33,454 nucleotides of DNA from Bacillus sp. ISL-7 (GCF_018613065.1 NZ_JAGGQW010000067.1:1-33454); one strand, 5' to 3'. Positions 1 to 8,359 are shown, numbered from the stretch's first letter. Numbers and translations: made by a program. The notes: generated by a model not told the origin, from the letters alone.

Positions 1-47
1 ACTTTTAGATTAGCAAATACATATGGATCCTTTAGAGTCTGCCTTGC
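1..47 (-). pseudogene. istB: further istB remnant at window edge
   Basis: Reading on from the fragment at 2568-2670 across the younger IS (counting the CCTTGC duplication once), the frame continues as CCKADSKGSICIC. It then meets TAA at 10-12. This is the third piece of the old istB and is degenerate or frameshifted here. The rest lies outside the window. Confidence 0.55.
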
Positions 48-196
48 TGTATTTGGCAAGTAAAAAATGATGTAAATGGCAATTAAAAATGTGTCACTTG
101 CCAATTCCTCTTTTATTAATAATTCATTAACCAAACCGGACACTGCCAAATAATAATTGGCAGCTAAAAAATGTCCCATTTGGCGATTATTCTAAC

Positions 197-916
197 TTAA
201 CTCTGTAATAATGATTCCTTCATACGATTACTTGGTCCTTTGAAGACTACCAGGTGTGAGTGGTGGATCAGCCGATCTATAACGGCCTCGGTTAAAATCG
301 GATCTCCAAATACATGGTTCCATTCCCCAAACCGGAGGTTTGTTGTAATGATTAAACTTTTCCTTTCGTAACACATACTAATCACTTGGAAAAGGAGTTC
401 TGCTCCTTGTTTATGAAGTGGGATGTAACCCAGTTCATCCAAAATCAATAAATCTAGCTTTTCAATCTGTTTAAAGAATCTACTTAATGTACCTTTTTCA
501 TTCGCGTCTAATAATCGATTTACTAATCCTGCGACAGTATAGAACCTTATTTGATTGCCATTTTTCTGAATGGCATTAAGTCCAATTAAAGTCGATAAAA
601 AGGTTTTTCCTGTACCAACCCCACCATAGAAGATTAAATTCTCTTGTTTTTTAATAAACTGACCTTCTAATAGATAGTTTTTGGTTAAGCCCTGATTATA
701 CTCAATTTCATCCCACTTAAACGGAATGCTTGGTATCTTCGGCAATGCTGCTTGACTCAACAGTAAATTGATTCTTCGTTCTTCCCGTTGCTGTACTTCA
801 AGTTCTAGTAATCTTAATAAATATTCCTCATTCGAGGCTGCTTGAATATCCTGATAGTGTTGTCTAATCCAACTTAATTTCAACCGTTTTGCATAATCTT
901 GGATGGTCAATTCCAT
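197..916 (-). CDS. istB: IS21-family transposition helper ATPase IstB
   Basis: This AAA+ ATPase helper of IS21 transposition works with IstA to choose and activate target DNA. The 239-residue protein has the normal length for the family. Walker A is GGVGTGKT near residue 98 and Walker B is LLILDELG near residue 155. A short helical N-terminal domain precedes the ATPase. The ATG overlaps the istA stop by one base (TAATG), so translation is probably coupled. No frame disruption is visible. Confidence 0.95.
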   Translation of the reverse strand: MELTIQDYAKRLKLSWIRQHYQDIQAASNEEYLLRLLELEVQQREERRINLLLSQAALPKIPSIPFKWDEIEYNQGLTKNYLLEGQFIKKQENLIFYGGVGTGKTFLSTLIGLNAIQKNGNQIRFYTVAGLVNRLLDANEKGTLSRFFKQIEKLDLLILDELGYIPLHKQGAELLFQVISMCYERKSLIITTNLRFGEWNHVFGDPILTEAVIDRLIHHSHLVVFKGPSNRMKESLLQS

Positions 917-2418
917 TAAGAAACACCACCATTCTTAAAGAATTGATCGTAGTGACCAAGACCACGTGTAGCGGGTGGCATTGAGGGAATATCTCTTTTT
1001 ACTTGTATTTCTTTTCTATGTCCACGGCCATTAATTAACTGGTAGAAAACTTGTTTGATTGAATCTACTGACGGATGTCCACTTTCAGAAGCCCTGTTAA
1101 GGGCTTGGTTAGCGTATGTAAAGTCATGTTCCTTTAGTAAAACAGACAATAATCTCAGTGCTTCCTGTTTCTCATAAACGGTACAATTCTCTAGGTATTT
1201 TTGCCACTCTTCAGGCATCTGTTCATAAAAACTTGTATACTTAATAGCTGTTGGTCTCTTCGCCATCAAATTTAGGTATGGCTGCCACTCCATTGATTTC
1301 TTTTGCTTTCCGTAAAGTCGAGAATGTACAACAATGAGCTCATGCTGCTGTGTTAAAATCTCTACTTTATTGAATGATATTCTGGACAAAAATAAGCATT
1401 TGGCAAAGCGAGGGGATGTAGAGTAAAGTCTATTGTCTACTTTAATATAACCGTATTTATCAGCCTTTACCTCTTCATACCGAACACATTGGTATTCCTT
1501 TTCTGGTAACTGGAATAACGCTTGTTTATCTTCCTCGAATAATTCTGAAATGAATCTTTCTTTTTGATAATGTTTTCTTTGCCGGTCCTTTTCGGCAACT
1601 AGCCAAAAGGTCTTATTTAGATCTTCTAGATTTGAGAACGATAATTCCGGTAAGAGAAAGTTATTCCGAATGTATTTCACCATTGCTTCAACGTGACCTT
1701 TCTCATTGCCACTGGCCGGGTTACAAAATTCCGGTTCAAATCCATAGTGAAATACGAAATTCTGAAATTCATCTGTTAGTTCTCTTTCTCCATTAGGTAG
1801 TACTTTCTTTACAGCAGGGGCAAGATTATCAAATCGAATCGCCTTCGGCACTCCACCAATATAATGAAAGATTCGCTTTAACCCTTCTAAAAAACATTCT
1901 CTATTCTGTGAAAGGAAGACCTGAAAATAAAAGGCATTGCTATTTGGAAAGGATAGAGCTAGAAATGGTAGATCAATTGTCTCACCATTATGTTTAAATG
2001 GTGCTTCCCCAAAGTCCACTTGAGCCGTTCCCGGCTTAGCCTCTAAAGGGATAGCCGCATCGGATGTAACCTCTAATAATTCTAATTTTCTCTTGGATAC
2101 ATACTCTCTTACTGTGCGGTCTGCCCCCTTAAAACTATAATCACTTACTAATTGATCAAATATTCTTTTAGCTGTTCTGCGGTATTTTTTCTTTTTCTTC
2201 AAATCTTCCTGGAGCCACTGGTCCACAATTGACTTCACAGGATCCATTACTTTACCCTTTCTTACTTGCTTGAGCTTATTTTCGTTCCAGTCCTCTTTAT
2301 CTGCATACTTTTTTATTGTTCTAGGATCTCTCCCCATTTGTTTTGCAACATCTGAGTAAGAACGTCCTTTAATATTTACTTCTTGTTTGATATAATTTAT
2401 ATCAGTCACTGTTAACAC
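916..2418 (-). CDS. istA: IS21-family DDE transposase IstA
   Basis: This is the IS21-family transposase of 500 residues. An N-terminal HTH lies around residues 15-45 (SYSDVAKQMGRDPRTIKKY). The DDE catalytic core follows: the first Asp is in AQVDFGEAPF near residue 135, the second in IRFDNLAPAVKK near 197, and the Glu is in GNEKGHVEAMV near 243. A C-terminal beta-barrel-like region ends the protein. The start is taken as GTG at 2418 because GGGAGG sits 8 bases upstream. The gene is intact, unlike the second istA at 6467-7722, to which it is only distantly similar. The two elements are therefore different IS21 types, not a duplication. Confidence 0.95.
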   Translation of the reverse strand: MLTVTDINYIKQEVNIKGRSYSDVAKQMGRDPRTIKKYADKEDWNENKLKQVRKGKVMDPVKSIVDQWLQEDLKKKKKYRRTAKRIFDQLVSDYSFKGADRTVREYVSKRKLELLEVTSDAAIPLEAKPGTAQVDFGEAPFKHNGETIDLPFLALSFPNSNAFYFQVFLSQNRECFLEGLKRIFHYIGGVPKAIRFDNLAPAVKKVLPNGERELTDEFQNFVFHYGFEPEFCNPASGNEKGHVEAMVKYIRNNFLLPELSFSNLEDLNKTFWLVAEKDRQRKHYQKERFISELFEEDKQALFQLPEKEYQCVRYEEVKADKYGYIKVDNRLYSTSPRFAKCLFLSRISFNKVEILTQQHELIVVHSRLYGKQKKSMEWQPYLNLMAKRPTAIKYTSFYEQMPEEWQKYLENCTVYEKQEALRLLSVLLKEHDFTYANQALNRASESGHPSVDSIKQVFYQLINGRGHRKEIQVKRDIPSMPPATRGLGHYDQFFKNGGVS

Positions 2419-2567
2419 TCCTTATACCTCCCTGTAATTGTTAGCCCAATAACAGAGAGTTTAATTGTATGAGAGATTGTTGACAAGTGACTTTTTTTAT
2501 TTGTCCCCCCAAATCAGTATTACATAAATTAACCGCCATAACTTACATTTTTATACTGCCATAAACA

Positions 2568-2670
2568 CCTTGCAGCATTCTGCTACTACTTCATCAGCTG
2601 TTAAGAATAAAGCTTTATAGCCTTGAGTTAGAGCCTCAACGACAAAGGATATTGCTAAATGAGTTTTACC
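2568..2670 (-). pseudogene. istB: middle fragment of disrupted istB (older IS21 element)
   Basis: On the - strand this piece reads GKTHLAISFVVEALTQGYKA and continues to TADEVVAECCK. That is the Walker A lysine-threonine and the following strand of an IstB ATPase. It continues exactly where the 5' istB fragment at 6141-6470 stops (GPPGVG). The RIT element separates these two pieces, and the younger IS21 element cuts this piece again at 2567. The 47 bases at the window's left edge carry on the same frame (KADSKGS) to a TAA at 10-12. Confidence 0.85.
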
Positions 2671-2695
2671 TTTATGTAAAGCTTTGCATAAAGGT
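2668..2695. repeat. 28-bp near-perfect palindrome at the RIT/istB junction
   Basis: ACCTTTATG...CATAAAGGT is symmetric over its full length apart from one mismatched pair, with AAAGCTTT at the centre. It lies between the outer end of the left RIT inverted repeat and the resumption of istB at GGTAAAACT. It has no counterpart on the right side of the element. It may be part of the element's attachment sequence. Confidence 0.75.
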
Positions 2696-2725
2696 AATTA
2701 TCGAAAGTTTTTGTTTATGGAAAGA
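2696..2725 (+). repeat. left terminal inverted repeat of RIT element
   Basis: This 30-base repeat matches the reverse complement of 6111-6140 at 26 positions, with the inner 14 bases identical (TGTTTATGGAAAGA, 2712-2725). An inverted TCTTTCCATA copy at 2769-2778 faces it, so the end resembles a paired core-type recombinase site. Confidence 0.85.
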
Positions 2726-2783
2726 CCCTAAATCAAATTTTACAAACATGTAGGATATGCATTTAAAATCTTTCCATAATATT

Positions 2784-3806
2784 TTATCTACAGAGTTCCT
2801 GTAACCAATTAAGTAAATCTTTATTTTCATCCCACACAGGTATATCCTGTTTAACAACCTCCATATAAGCAGATTCCAATGCTTTCCTCTTTATTTGAGA
2901 ATTTGTTCTTGCATAATGTTCAGTTGTACTTACATTGACATGGCCTAATAAGTCTCTTATATAAATAAGATTCACACCTGCTTCTAATAGATGCATAGCC
3001 TTTGTATGTCTCATCATATGGGGGTTCAGTTTATTTGGAAACATTAATTCTGGGTGAAGTTCCTTAGCTATTATTAAATATTTCTCCAAAATATATGTTA
3101 TACCTGGACGAGTGAAAGGATGTCTGGTGCTATTATAAAATAGTGGATGATTTTGCTTTCCATTTTCCAACAAATAATGCTCTTTTAGATAGTTTTCTAA
3201 TAAATCTCTTGTTTTACCCATTATAGGAACGTATCTTGATTTACCGCCTTTTCCCTTTAATAAAACAGTAGCTGGTTGGGCTAGACGAATATTTCCTGCT
3301 TTCAAATCGATTAATTCCTGTACTCGTGCTCCCGTGTCGTATAGAAGAACCATAATTGTTAAATCACGCCGACCTTTAGTTGTATTTGTATTGGGTTGTT
3401 CAAATAAAACCTTTAAACATTCTTGAGTTAGATAATCTATTGGCTTTATTTCTCGTTTTTTAAATGGGATACTTAAAATTCTCTGACACTCAAAGATATT
3501 TTCTGGATTTTCCATCTGTACAAACCGATAGAAACTATGAATGGCTGCCAAACGTTGATTACGCGTATTTATGCTTATCCCTTTTGACTTTTCAAGCCAA
3601 AGTAAGAAGTTTTGCACTGTCTCAGATTTAATAATATTAAGGGTTAGAGACTCCGGGCATTTTTGTAATTCGGTATCACAAAATTTAAGTAATTGTTTAA
3701 ACGTATCCCTGTATGACTTGATAGTATTTGTACTAACATTTCTCTGTCCTGGAAGATATTGTGATAAATACCGAGTTAATGTCTTTGCGAAATCAGTCTG
3801 CTTCAT
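2784..3806 (-). CDS. RIT element tyrosine recombinase, third gene
   Basis: This 340-residue tyrosine recombinase is the last gene of the trio. An N-terminal SAM-like core-binding domain occupies about residues 5-110. The catalytic domain carries Arg161 (YDTGARVQEL), the H263-R266 pair (PHMMRH), His289 (LLGHVNV) and nucleophile Tyr298 (EHYAR). The start ATG at 3806 has GGAGG 9 bases upstream. It overlaps the end of the preceding recombinase gene by 14 nt, which implies translational coupling. The gene ends 58 bp from the inner edge of the left terminal repeat. It presumably acts with the other two recombinases to move the element. Confidence 0.92.
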   Translation of the reverse strand: MKQTDFAKTLTRYLSQYLPGQRNVSTNTIKSYRDTFKQLLKFCDTELQKCPESLTLNIIKSETVQNFLLWLEKSKGISINTRNQRLAAIHSFYRFVQMENPENIFECQRILSIPFKKREIKPIDYLTQECLKVLFEQPNTNTTKGRRDLTIMVLLYDTGARVQELIDLKAGNIRLAQPATVLLKGKGGKSRYVPIMGKTRDLLENYLKEHYLLENGKQNHPLFYNSTRHPFTRPGITYILEKYLIIAKELHPELMFPNKLNPHMMRHTKAMHLLEAGVNLIYIRDLLGHVNVSTTEHYARTNSQIKRKALESAYMEVVKQDIPVWDENKDLLNWLQELCR

Positions 3807-4776
3807 GGAAATATACCTCCGGTATTACGGTGGAAAAGTGTTCATCTATAGAGGCAGTAATTGTTGGATATAGATCAGCTGTGAGTCTTAGATAGTGTTG
3901 GGTTCCTCTTAAATCCGTATGCCCTAAATATGTAGAAAGATAGGGAAGAAGATTAGTTAAGTCTTCGCCCTTTAGAACCCACCTTTTTAAACAATGGACC
4001 GAAAAAGTATGCCTTAAATCATGGAGCCTTGGTCCTTTTCCATTATGAGGAATGCCAGCTTTCCATAGTAATTCTCTGAAGAGCTTATAAATAGTGCTTT
4101 CATTATAATGTCCACCAAACGGCGATGGGAAAAAGTGAACATTAGAAGTTTCATACTTATGAACTGCATTTTGGTATTGACGGCATTGCTTTGCCAATGT
4201 TTCTGACATTGGAACCAATCTCTCTTTTCCAAGTTTAGCCTCTCGGATAAACAAGGTTCTACTTTCTAAATCCACATCATCAATTTTCAACCTAAGAGCT
4301 TCTGAGATTCTTAAACCACATCCATATAACATACGTATAAGGAGCTGTAAGACAATATTTCTATTGGGTGACACACCAGAAACAGGGAAGTTATCACAAG
4401 CAATAAATATTTTCCTCATTTCTTCTTCAGAAAATATATATGGGATATAAGAATATCTTGTTATTGAAACAGCCGCAGCCGGGTATATAAACGCTTCATA
4501 TCCAAGACGAACCATGTATTTTGCAAAGCCTCTTGCTATTGAAATTCTACCATTCCTAGTACTCTCTGTTTCATTCGGTCTCTTTTTGGTCCATGTTAAC
4601 ACCATTTCTTTAGTAAGTCGTTTCTCTGTCACATGACCTTGTTCTAGAAAATTATCCAGTTGTTTCAATAGGGAAGCGCCTTTGATATATTTATAACCAA
4701 CAGCCCTCTGTTCCTTTACAAATCCATTTAATAGATCACTGAGACAGCTAGTATATATAACTTTATCTTGAGGCAT
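3793..4776 (-). CDS. RIT element tyrosine recombinase, second gene
   Basis: This is a 327-residue tyrosine recombinase. The core-binding domain covers about residues 8-100. Catalytic residues are Arg156 (YGCGLRISEAL), H252-R255 (LHDLRHTF), His286 (LGHTDL) and Tyr295 (QHYLRL). The start is placed at ATG 4776, not the further upstream 4806 codon, because AGGAGG lies 9 bases before it. The start then overlaps the upstream gene by 14 nt, the same overlap seen at the next junction. No disruption is visible. Confidence 0.92.
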   Translation of the reverse strand: MPQDKVIYTSCLSDLLNGFVKEQRAVGYKYIKGASLLKQLDNFLEQGHVTEKRLTKEMVLTWTKKRPNETESTRNGRISIARGFAKYMVRLGYEAFIYPAAAVSITRYSYIPYIFSEEEMRKIFIACDNFPVSGVSPNRNIVLQLLIRMLYGCGLRISEALRLKIDDVDLESRTLFIREAKLGKERLVPMSETLAKQCRQYQNAVHKYETSNVHFFPSPFGGHYNESTIYKLFRELLWKAGIPHNGKGPRLHDLRHTFSVHCLKRWVLKGEDLTNLLPYLSTYLGHTDLRGTQHYLRLTADLYPTITASIDEHFSTVIPEVYFHEAD

Positions 4777-6010
4777 CTTTAAAAACCTCCTCAGGATCAA
4801 GCGCACATTGTCTTAAACCTTCGATTCCAGTTTGTAAATATACTGCTGTAGATTTTGAGTTGATATGTCCTAGAACTTCCGATATCACAGGTAATGGAGT
4901 ACCTTGTTCAAGAAGGGTACTTGCTAATGTGTGTCTAAGAGAATGTAAACCGTGGCGCTTTCCCCTCGAAATAGTAATGCCTGCCTTTCTAGTATGCTTA
5001 GTAATAATGTTATATAGGTTGGTATCTTTGCCAAATGCTTCATAAGGTGCATTCATCCGTAAAAAAACATAAGGTGAATCACTTACAGGACGTGCTTCTC
5101 TCAAATAATCAATCAATGCCCAACCAATATCATTAAGTATTGGATATGTTACTATTCTTTTGGTTTTACTCTGTTTAATTACTATGGTTTTAGATTTCCA
5201 ATCTAAATCTGTAAGTCTTAGAGATTTGATATCACCTACTCGAATTCCAAGGCGTGATACAAGAAGAAGGATGGCATAATCCCTTTTACCAGTTGGATTT
5301 CCTCTATCAATGTTCTCAAGCAATGATATTACATCTTCCTGTTTCCATACCGACGGTATGGGTGGATAATAGTATTTCTTTTGTTTTGGAACTTTTAATG
5401 ATAAATCTTCCTCTGTATATTGATTAAGAAATAGAAAACGTAAAAATACTCTTAGCGTTGTCAATATTGATGCCATACTTTTTTCATGGTGTGCATAAAT
5501 TGTTTTTACATAATCAGATATGATATCGCCAGTAATTTTATTTACATTTTGAATTCCACGTGCATCAAGATAGTCTATGAAAAAATAAAGTCTTTGTATA
5601 CGAGTGCGAAGTCCTCTTTTTGAATACTCATTTTCAGTACATTCTTTTTCGTATGCTGCAAGTTCATTTTCGAATTGTTTTGATTTTACATAGCCCGGCT
5701 TTTTATATATCCTCCGTATTATGACCCCATGCAGCTGGTAATCACCAATAACCCTAATTCTCCTAATAGGGCCTCTTAAAGATTTAGGCATTGCTTCGAC
5801 ATAATAATTAATTGCGCAATCATATTTTTCTTTTAAGAATTCCTTTCCTAGTTCTTCTGAGAAATAAATCTCTTTCTTTTCCATTGCGAAAGCATGAACC
5901 CGCTTATAAAAGGCTCGATATCCACATATAGAATTATAGGAATAATTCAGCCTTTCAAGTTCTGCTAGTACTTTAGCAACTAGTTCCTCAATAGGAAGCT
6001 TTGCATTCAT
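4763..6010 (-). CDS. RIT element tyrosine recombinase, first gene
   Basis: This 415-residue recombinase is the longest of the three and is first in the operon, as in other RIT elements. A roughly 210-residue N-terminal region includes a core-binding domain (KSMASILTTLRVFLRFL near 177-193). The catalytic domain has Arg257 (RLGIRVGDI), H356-R359 (LHSLRHTL), His382 (VLGHINS) and Tyr391 (AVYLQ). The start ATG 6010 has GGTGG 6 bases upstream. The open frame runs further upstream to 6187, but that part crosses the terminal repeat and istB, so it is unlikely to be translated as one protein. Confidence 0.92.
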   Translation of the reverse strand: MNAKLPIEELVAKVLAELERLNYSYNSICGYRAFYKRVHAFAMEKKEIYFSEELGKEFLKEKYDCAINYYVEAMPKSLRGPIRRIRVIGDYQLHGVIIRRIYKKPGYVKSKQFENELAAYEKECTENEYSKRGLRTRIQRLYFFIDYLDARGIQNVNKITGDIISDYVKTIYAHHEKSMASILTTLRVFLRFLFLNQYTEEDLSLKVPKQKKYYYPPIPSVWKQEDVISLLENIDRGNPTGKRDYAILLLVSRLGIRVGDIKSLRLTDLDWKSKTIVIKQSKTKRIVTYPILNDIGWALIDYLREARPVSDSPYVFLRMNAPYEAFGKDTNLYNIITKHTRKAGITISRGKRHGLHSLRHTLASTLLEQGTPLPVISEVLGHINSKSTAVYLQTGIEGLRQCALDPEEVFKDASR

Positions 6011-6110
6011 AAGGCACCACCTAGATAAATTTTTTAAACAACATCTATTGTGGTGTATTATGGAAAGAAATAAACGTACATCACCCCTAAATAAGGGATA
6101 TAAACTTATT

Positions 6111-6140
6111 TCTTTCCATAAACAATATGTTTCTATAATT
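6111..6140 (-). repeat. right terminal inverted repeat of RIT element
   Basis: This is the partner of 2696-2725. A 16-bp inverted pair, TTATGGAAAGAAATAA at 6058-6073 and its complement at 6106-6121, is separated by 32 bases. The right end therefore carries two opposed recombinase-like sites. Confidence 0.85.
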
Positions 6141-6470
6141 CCCCACACCCGGTGGACCAAGTAGAATCCTATTTTCCCCGTTCGCAATATACCTGCAAGG
6201 CAAGATTTCTTTTACCCCTTGCTCACTCACACTGGGCTGAAAGGAATAATCAAAATCATGGATAGTTTTGGTATATGGAAGTTTCGCATTTTTTATCCTT
6301 TTAGATAATAGATTCGCATCTCTGTATTCAGATTCTAGCAACACAACCGTGTGTAATAAATCAAAATATGATACATTATAGTTAGAAGCGTTCTCTAAGA
6401 GATCATCTAATTGGTGGGCTGTTTGATCCCAACCAAGGTTTCTTAATTTCTCTTCAAGTTGGTTTTTCAT
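6141..6470 (-). pseudogene. istB: istB 5' part, cut at Walker A by the RIT element
   Basis: This is the N-terminal about 108 residues of an IstB ATPase. The ATG at 6470 overlaps the istA stop (ATGA), as usual in IS21 operons. The frame runs to LLGPPGVG, the first half of Walker A, then enters RIT sequence (an artificial tail ends at 6087). The lost lysine and threonine resume at 2670. It belongs to a different IS21 lineage from the intact element at 48-2567. Confidence 0.88.
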
Positions 6471-7722
6471 ACTGAATCACCTTCTTCCAAGGCTGCATAA
6501 GAGGCGAGAGATCGCCTTTCGACGATAGGTGCAGGAGCATAAGAATCGTGGGTCCCCAAACCGTTGTGATTCTTCTGTTCATGCTCTTTTTCTTTTTTAT
6601 GCAATCCTTCGTAATGCTCTACTTAACATGCACATTGGTTTTTCCCTTTAAAATAGAGTGCTGAGCAATACATTCTTGTTCATCATATATTTCAATCTGG
6701 TAATCGAATGTCAATTTAACTTTTAAGTTCTGGCCAGCATAGCGAAAAGGCACGGAATACTTTTTCCCTAAATATGAGATGAAACAATCCCGGCTTACTT
6801 TACGTATTTCCCAGTGGCTGGTAGGGAAGAGAGCCTTTACTCCCCACGCTTGGAGAAACCTCTGTTCGTGGCGTAACCGATGAACAGGTGGTTCGTTGGT
6901 TGTTTGATTTTCCTTCTGATTGGCTACCCCATCGAGCCATTTACGAATGTCTTCGTTTAAAGCGTATAACGTGGCCTCATGTCGCCTTTGAACGTACTGA
7001 ACTGTTCTCTCCACTTTCCCTTTGGTTTGTGGCCGATTTGGCATACATGCTTTTGGGACAATACCATAGTAGGCAAGAAAATCTTCAAATGTACGATTAT
7101 ATCGAATCTCAACAGGACTGTGTTTCCGTTACCACCGTTTTCATATTGTCATACAGAATCTGTTCAGGAAGCCCATTAAAATACGCAAAGGCATTCATGT
7201 GACACTTCATAAGTGTTTCTAATTTCGTGTCCGTGGTGAACTCTACATATTTCATTCTTGAATAACTCAATACCATAATGAATGCATACACTTTTTGCAG
7301 TTTACCATCTACTTCAAACATACCTACATCTGCCCAATCCAACTGAGCTTGCTTTCCTGGAGGTGTCTCAATTCTAACAGTTGCCTGCTTCTTTGGCTGA
7401 GCCCGATAGGGCTGTACAAACTCTCTAAGTATGGTGGTTTTGCCCTCATATCCCATCGCTTGAATTTCCTCAAAAAGTACAATACAGTTCGTCGTACCTT
7501 CTTGAATTCGCTTAATAAGATAAGGGTTAAATGGATCTAGCTTACTTTTCGTAGTTTTTCGCTTTGATGATTGTGGAGCTTGATCACTGTCTATGTATTT
7601 ACTAACCGTCTTTCGATCAAACCCTGTTTTTTTCATAGCTATAGCGGTTTTTGTCCATCCTTTTTTTGGTGTAATTCTTTAATCAAAAAAAATTCCCCTT
7701 TCTTCAGCACTGTCTCAAACAC
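6467..7722 (-). pseudogene. istA: istA of older IS21-family element, multiply frameshifted
   Basis: Pieces of one IS21-type transposase lie in three frames. The N-terminus starts at GTG 7722 (VFETVLKKGEFFLIKELHQK), then shifts frame in a run of seven A near 7660-7666. The second piece runs to about 7110 and holds the first Asp (QLDWADVGMF) and the second Asp (ILYDNMKTVV). A one-base shift near 7110-7125 leads to the third piece, containing the Glu region (PQTKGKVERTVQY). Another shift near 6620-6640 leads to the C-terminus (VERRSLASYAALEEGDSV), which ends on the ATGA shared with istB. At least three frameshifts make it a dead transposase. Poly-A slippage errors in sequencing could explain one of them but not all. 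Confidence 0.85.
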
Positions 7723-7996
7723 TCCAACTCTACTAGTGATGAGACACCCCATGGTCTTTCGTACCTTAAGAATTTCCATCCATTACAAATAGAATTCGTT
7801 TTCACCACCGTTCACTCTAAACCTATGATCATTGCTATCTATGAATACCTTACCATTTACAAGTAAACTGGTGTGATTTAATAATTCTATATGATAGAGC
7901 ATAAAGTTCACAGTTGTCAGGATAAAACCAGTAGAACCTTATTATCTGTTATTATTGGGGAATTATAAACCGTTGATATTGGGTATTTTAAAAGCC
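7723..7996. other. flank of the old IS21 element; a possible short coding remnant
   Basis: On the - strand, 7783-7902 encodes MLYHIELLNHTSLLVNGKVF and a further 19 residues to a stop. The frame is open upstream to a TAA near 7945, but no ribosome site is seen. It looks like the C-terminus of a protein truncated by the IS, without a recognisable family. The outer terminus of the old IS21 element was not located with confidence. Confidence 0.3.
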
Positions 7997-8128
7997 ATGA
8001 TTAATGCAAAATTAAGATTAGCGATAGTGGGACTTCTCAGTACGACGCTTTTTTCTCCAAATGTGAATAAAAATTTCCCTTTAGGAAATAATGTTTCCAA
8101 AAAAAGAGGTTATTTAAAATGGATTTAG
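7997..8128 (+). CDS. small hydrophobic ORF, possible signal-peptide remnant
   Basis: This is a 43-residue ORF starting MINAKLRLAIVGLLSTTLFS. It has a basic N-terminus followed by a hydrophobic stretch, like a signal peptide or a single membrane segment. There is no good ribosome site. It overlaps the start of the next acidic ORF by 10 bases in another frame. The two could be the halves of one small secreted protein separated by a frameshift, or unrelated debris. Confidence 0.3.
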   Translation: MINAKLRLAIVGLLSTTLFSPNVNKNFPLGNNVSKKRGYLKWI

Positions 8129-8304
8129 AATCCTAATACATTTCATTTAGTACTCCCCTTGGTGATATTGAAGCAGGAGCAAGTTTTCAATCATCTGGTT
8201 CAGATGATTATGAAGACTTTAAAGAAGAAATATTATCCGAATATGATGATTCATTAGATGATGAACTATTTGCTGCTCTATTAGATAATTTATCTGATGA
8301 ATAA
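8119..8304 (+). pseudogene. small acidic protein with early stop
   Basis: ATG at 8119 has AGAGGT upstream but meets TAA at the sixth codon. The same frame then stays open for 55 codons with a strikingly acidic C-terminus (SDDYEDFKEEILSEYDDSLD) and ends DNLSDE. A strong hairpin terminator follows 9 bases later. The acidic tail, proper stop and terminator suggest a once-functional small gene. No family is recognised. Confidence 0.4.
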
Positions 8305-8312
8305 ACGTAATA

Positions 8313-8348
8313 AAAAGAGTAGCATAAAATCATTTATGCTACTCTTTT
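8313..8348. terminator. bidirectional terminator
   Basis: A 16-bp perfect stem, AAAAGAGTAGCATAAA paired with its complement around a 4-base loop, has T-rich sequence on both sides. It serves the acidic ORF on + and the acetyltransferase on -. Confidence 0.85.
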
Positions 8349-8359
8349 GTTCCGATTGT

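Larger units (their letters stand above)
48..2567 (-). mobile_element. IS21-family insertion sequence, complete, with target duplication
   Basis: This is a complete IS21-family element carrying istA and istB. Both ends begin with TGT and share a long imperfect inverted repeat: TGTATTTGGCAAGT at 48 on the + strand and TGTTTATGGCAGTA reading inward from 2567 on the - strand. The similarity continues for roughly 45 bases. Internal copies of the ggca-ttaaaaatg-type motif follow, as is usual for multiple transposase sites in IS21 ends. The 6-bp sequence CCTTGC occurs directly outside both ends (42-47 and 2568-2573) and is the target duplication. Removing the IS plus one copy rejoins an older istB reading frame, so this element inserted into another IS21 element. 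The intact genes suggest it is recent. Confidence 0.9.
2696..6140 (-). mobile_element. RIT (recombinase in trio) element, bounded by 30-bp inverted repeats
   Basis: Three adjacent tyrosine recombinase genes on one strand, each overlapping the next by 14 nt, are the hallmark of RIT elements. The ends are 30-bp imperfect inverted repeats (2696-2725 and 6111-6140) with 26 matches of 30 and a perfect 14-bp inner core, TGTTTATGGAAAGA. Each end also holds a second, inverted copy of TATGGAAAGA (2769-2778; 6058-6073). Just outside the left end is a 28-bp near-perfect palindrome at 2668-2695. The element lies inside an old istB gene, splitting it between GPPGVG and KTHLA. Element boundaries are inferred from the repeats and the istB reading frame. 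The exact crossover bases are not certain. Confidence 0.88.

Noticed and set aside
2672..2857. - strand frame of 61 codons
   Set aside because: It spans the RIT left end and overlaps the recombinase stop; there is no ribosome site or protein character.
2784..6010. Tn554-type transposon (TnpA/B/C)
   Set aside because: Tn554 has two tyrosine recombinases plus an unrelated TnpC. Here all three proteins carry full tyrosine-recombinase catalytic sets.
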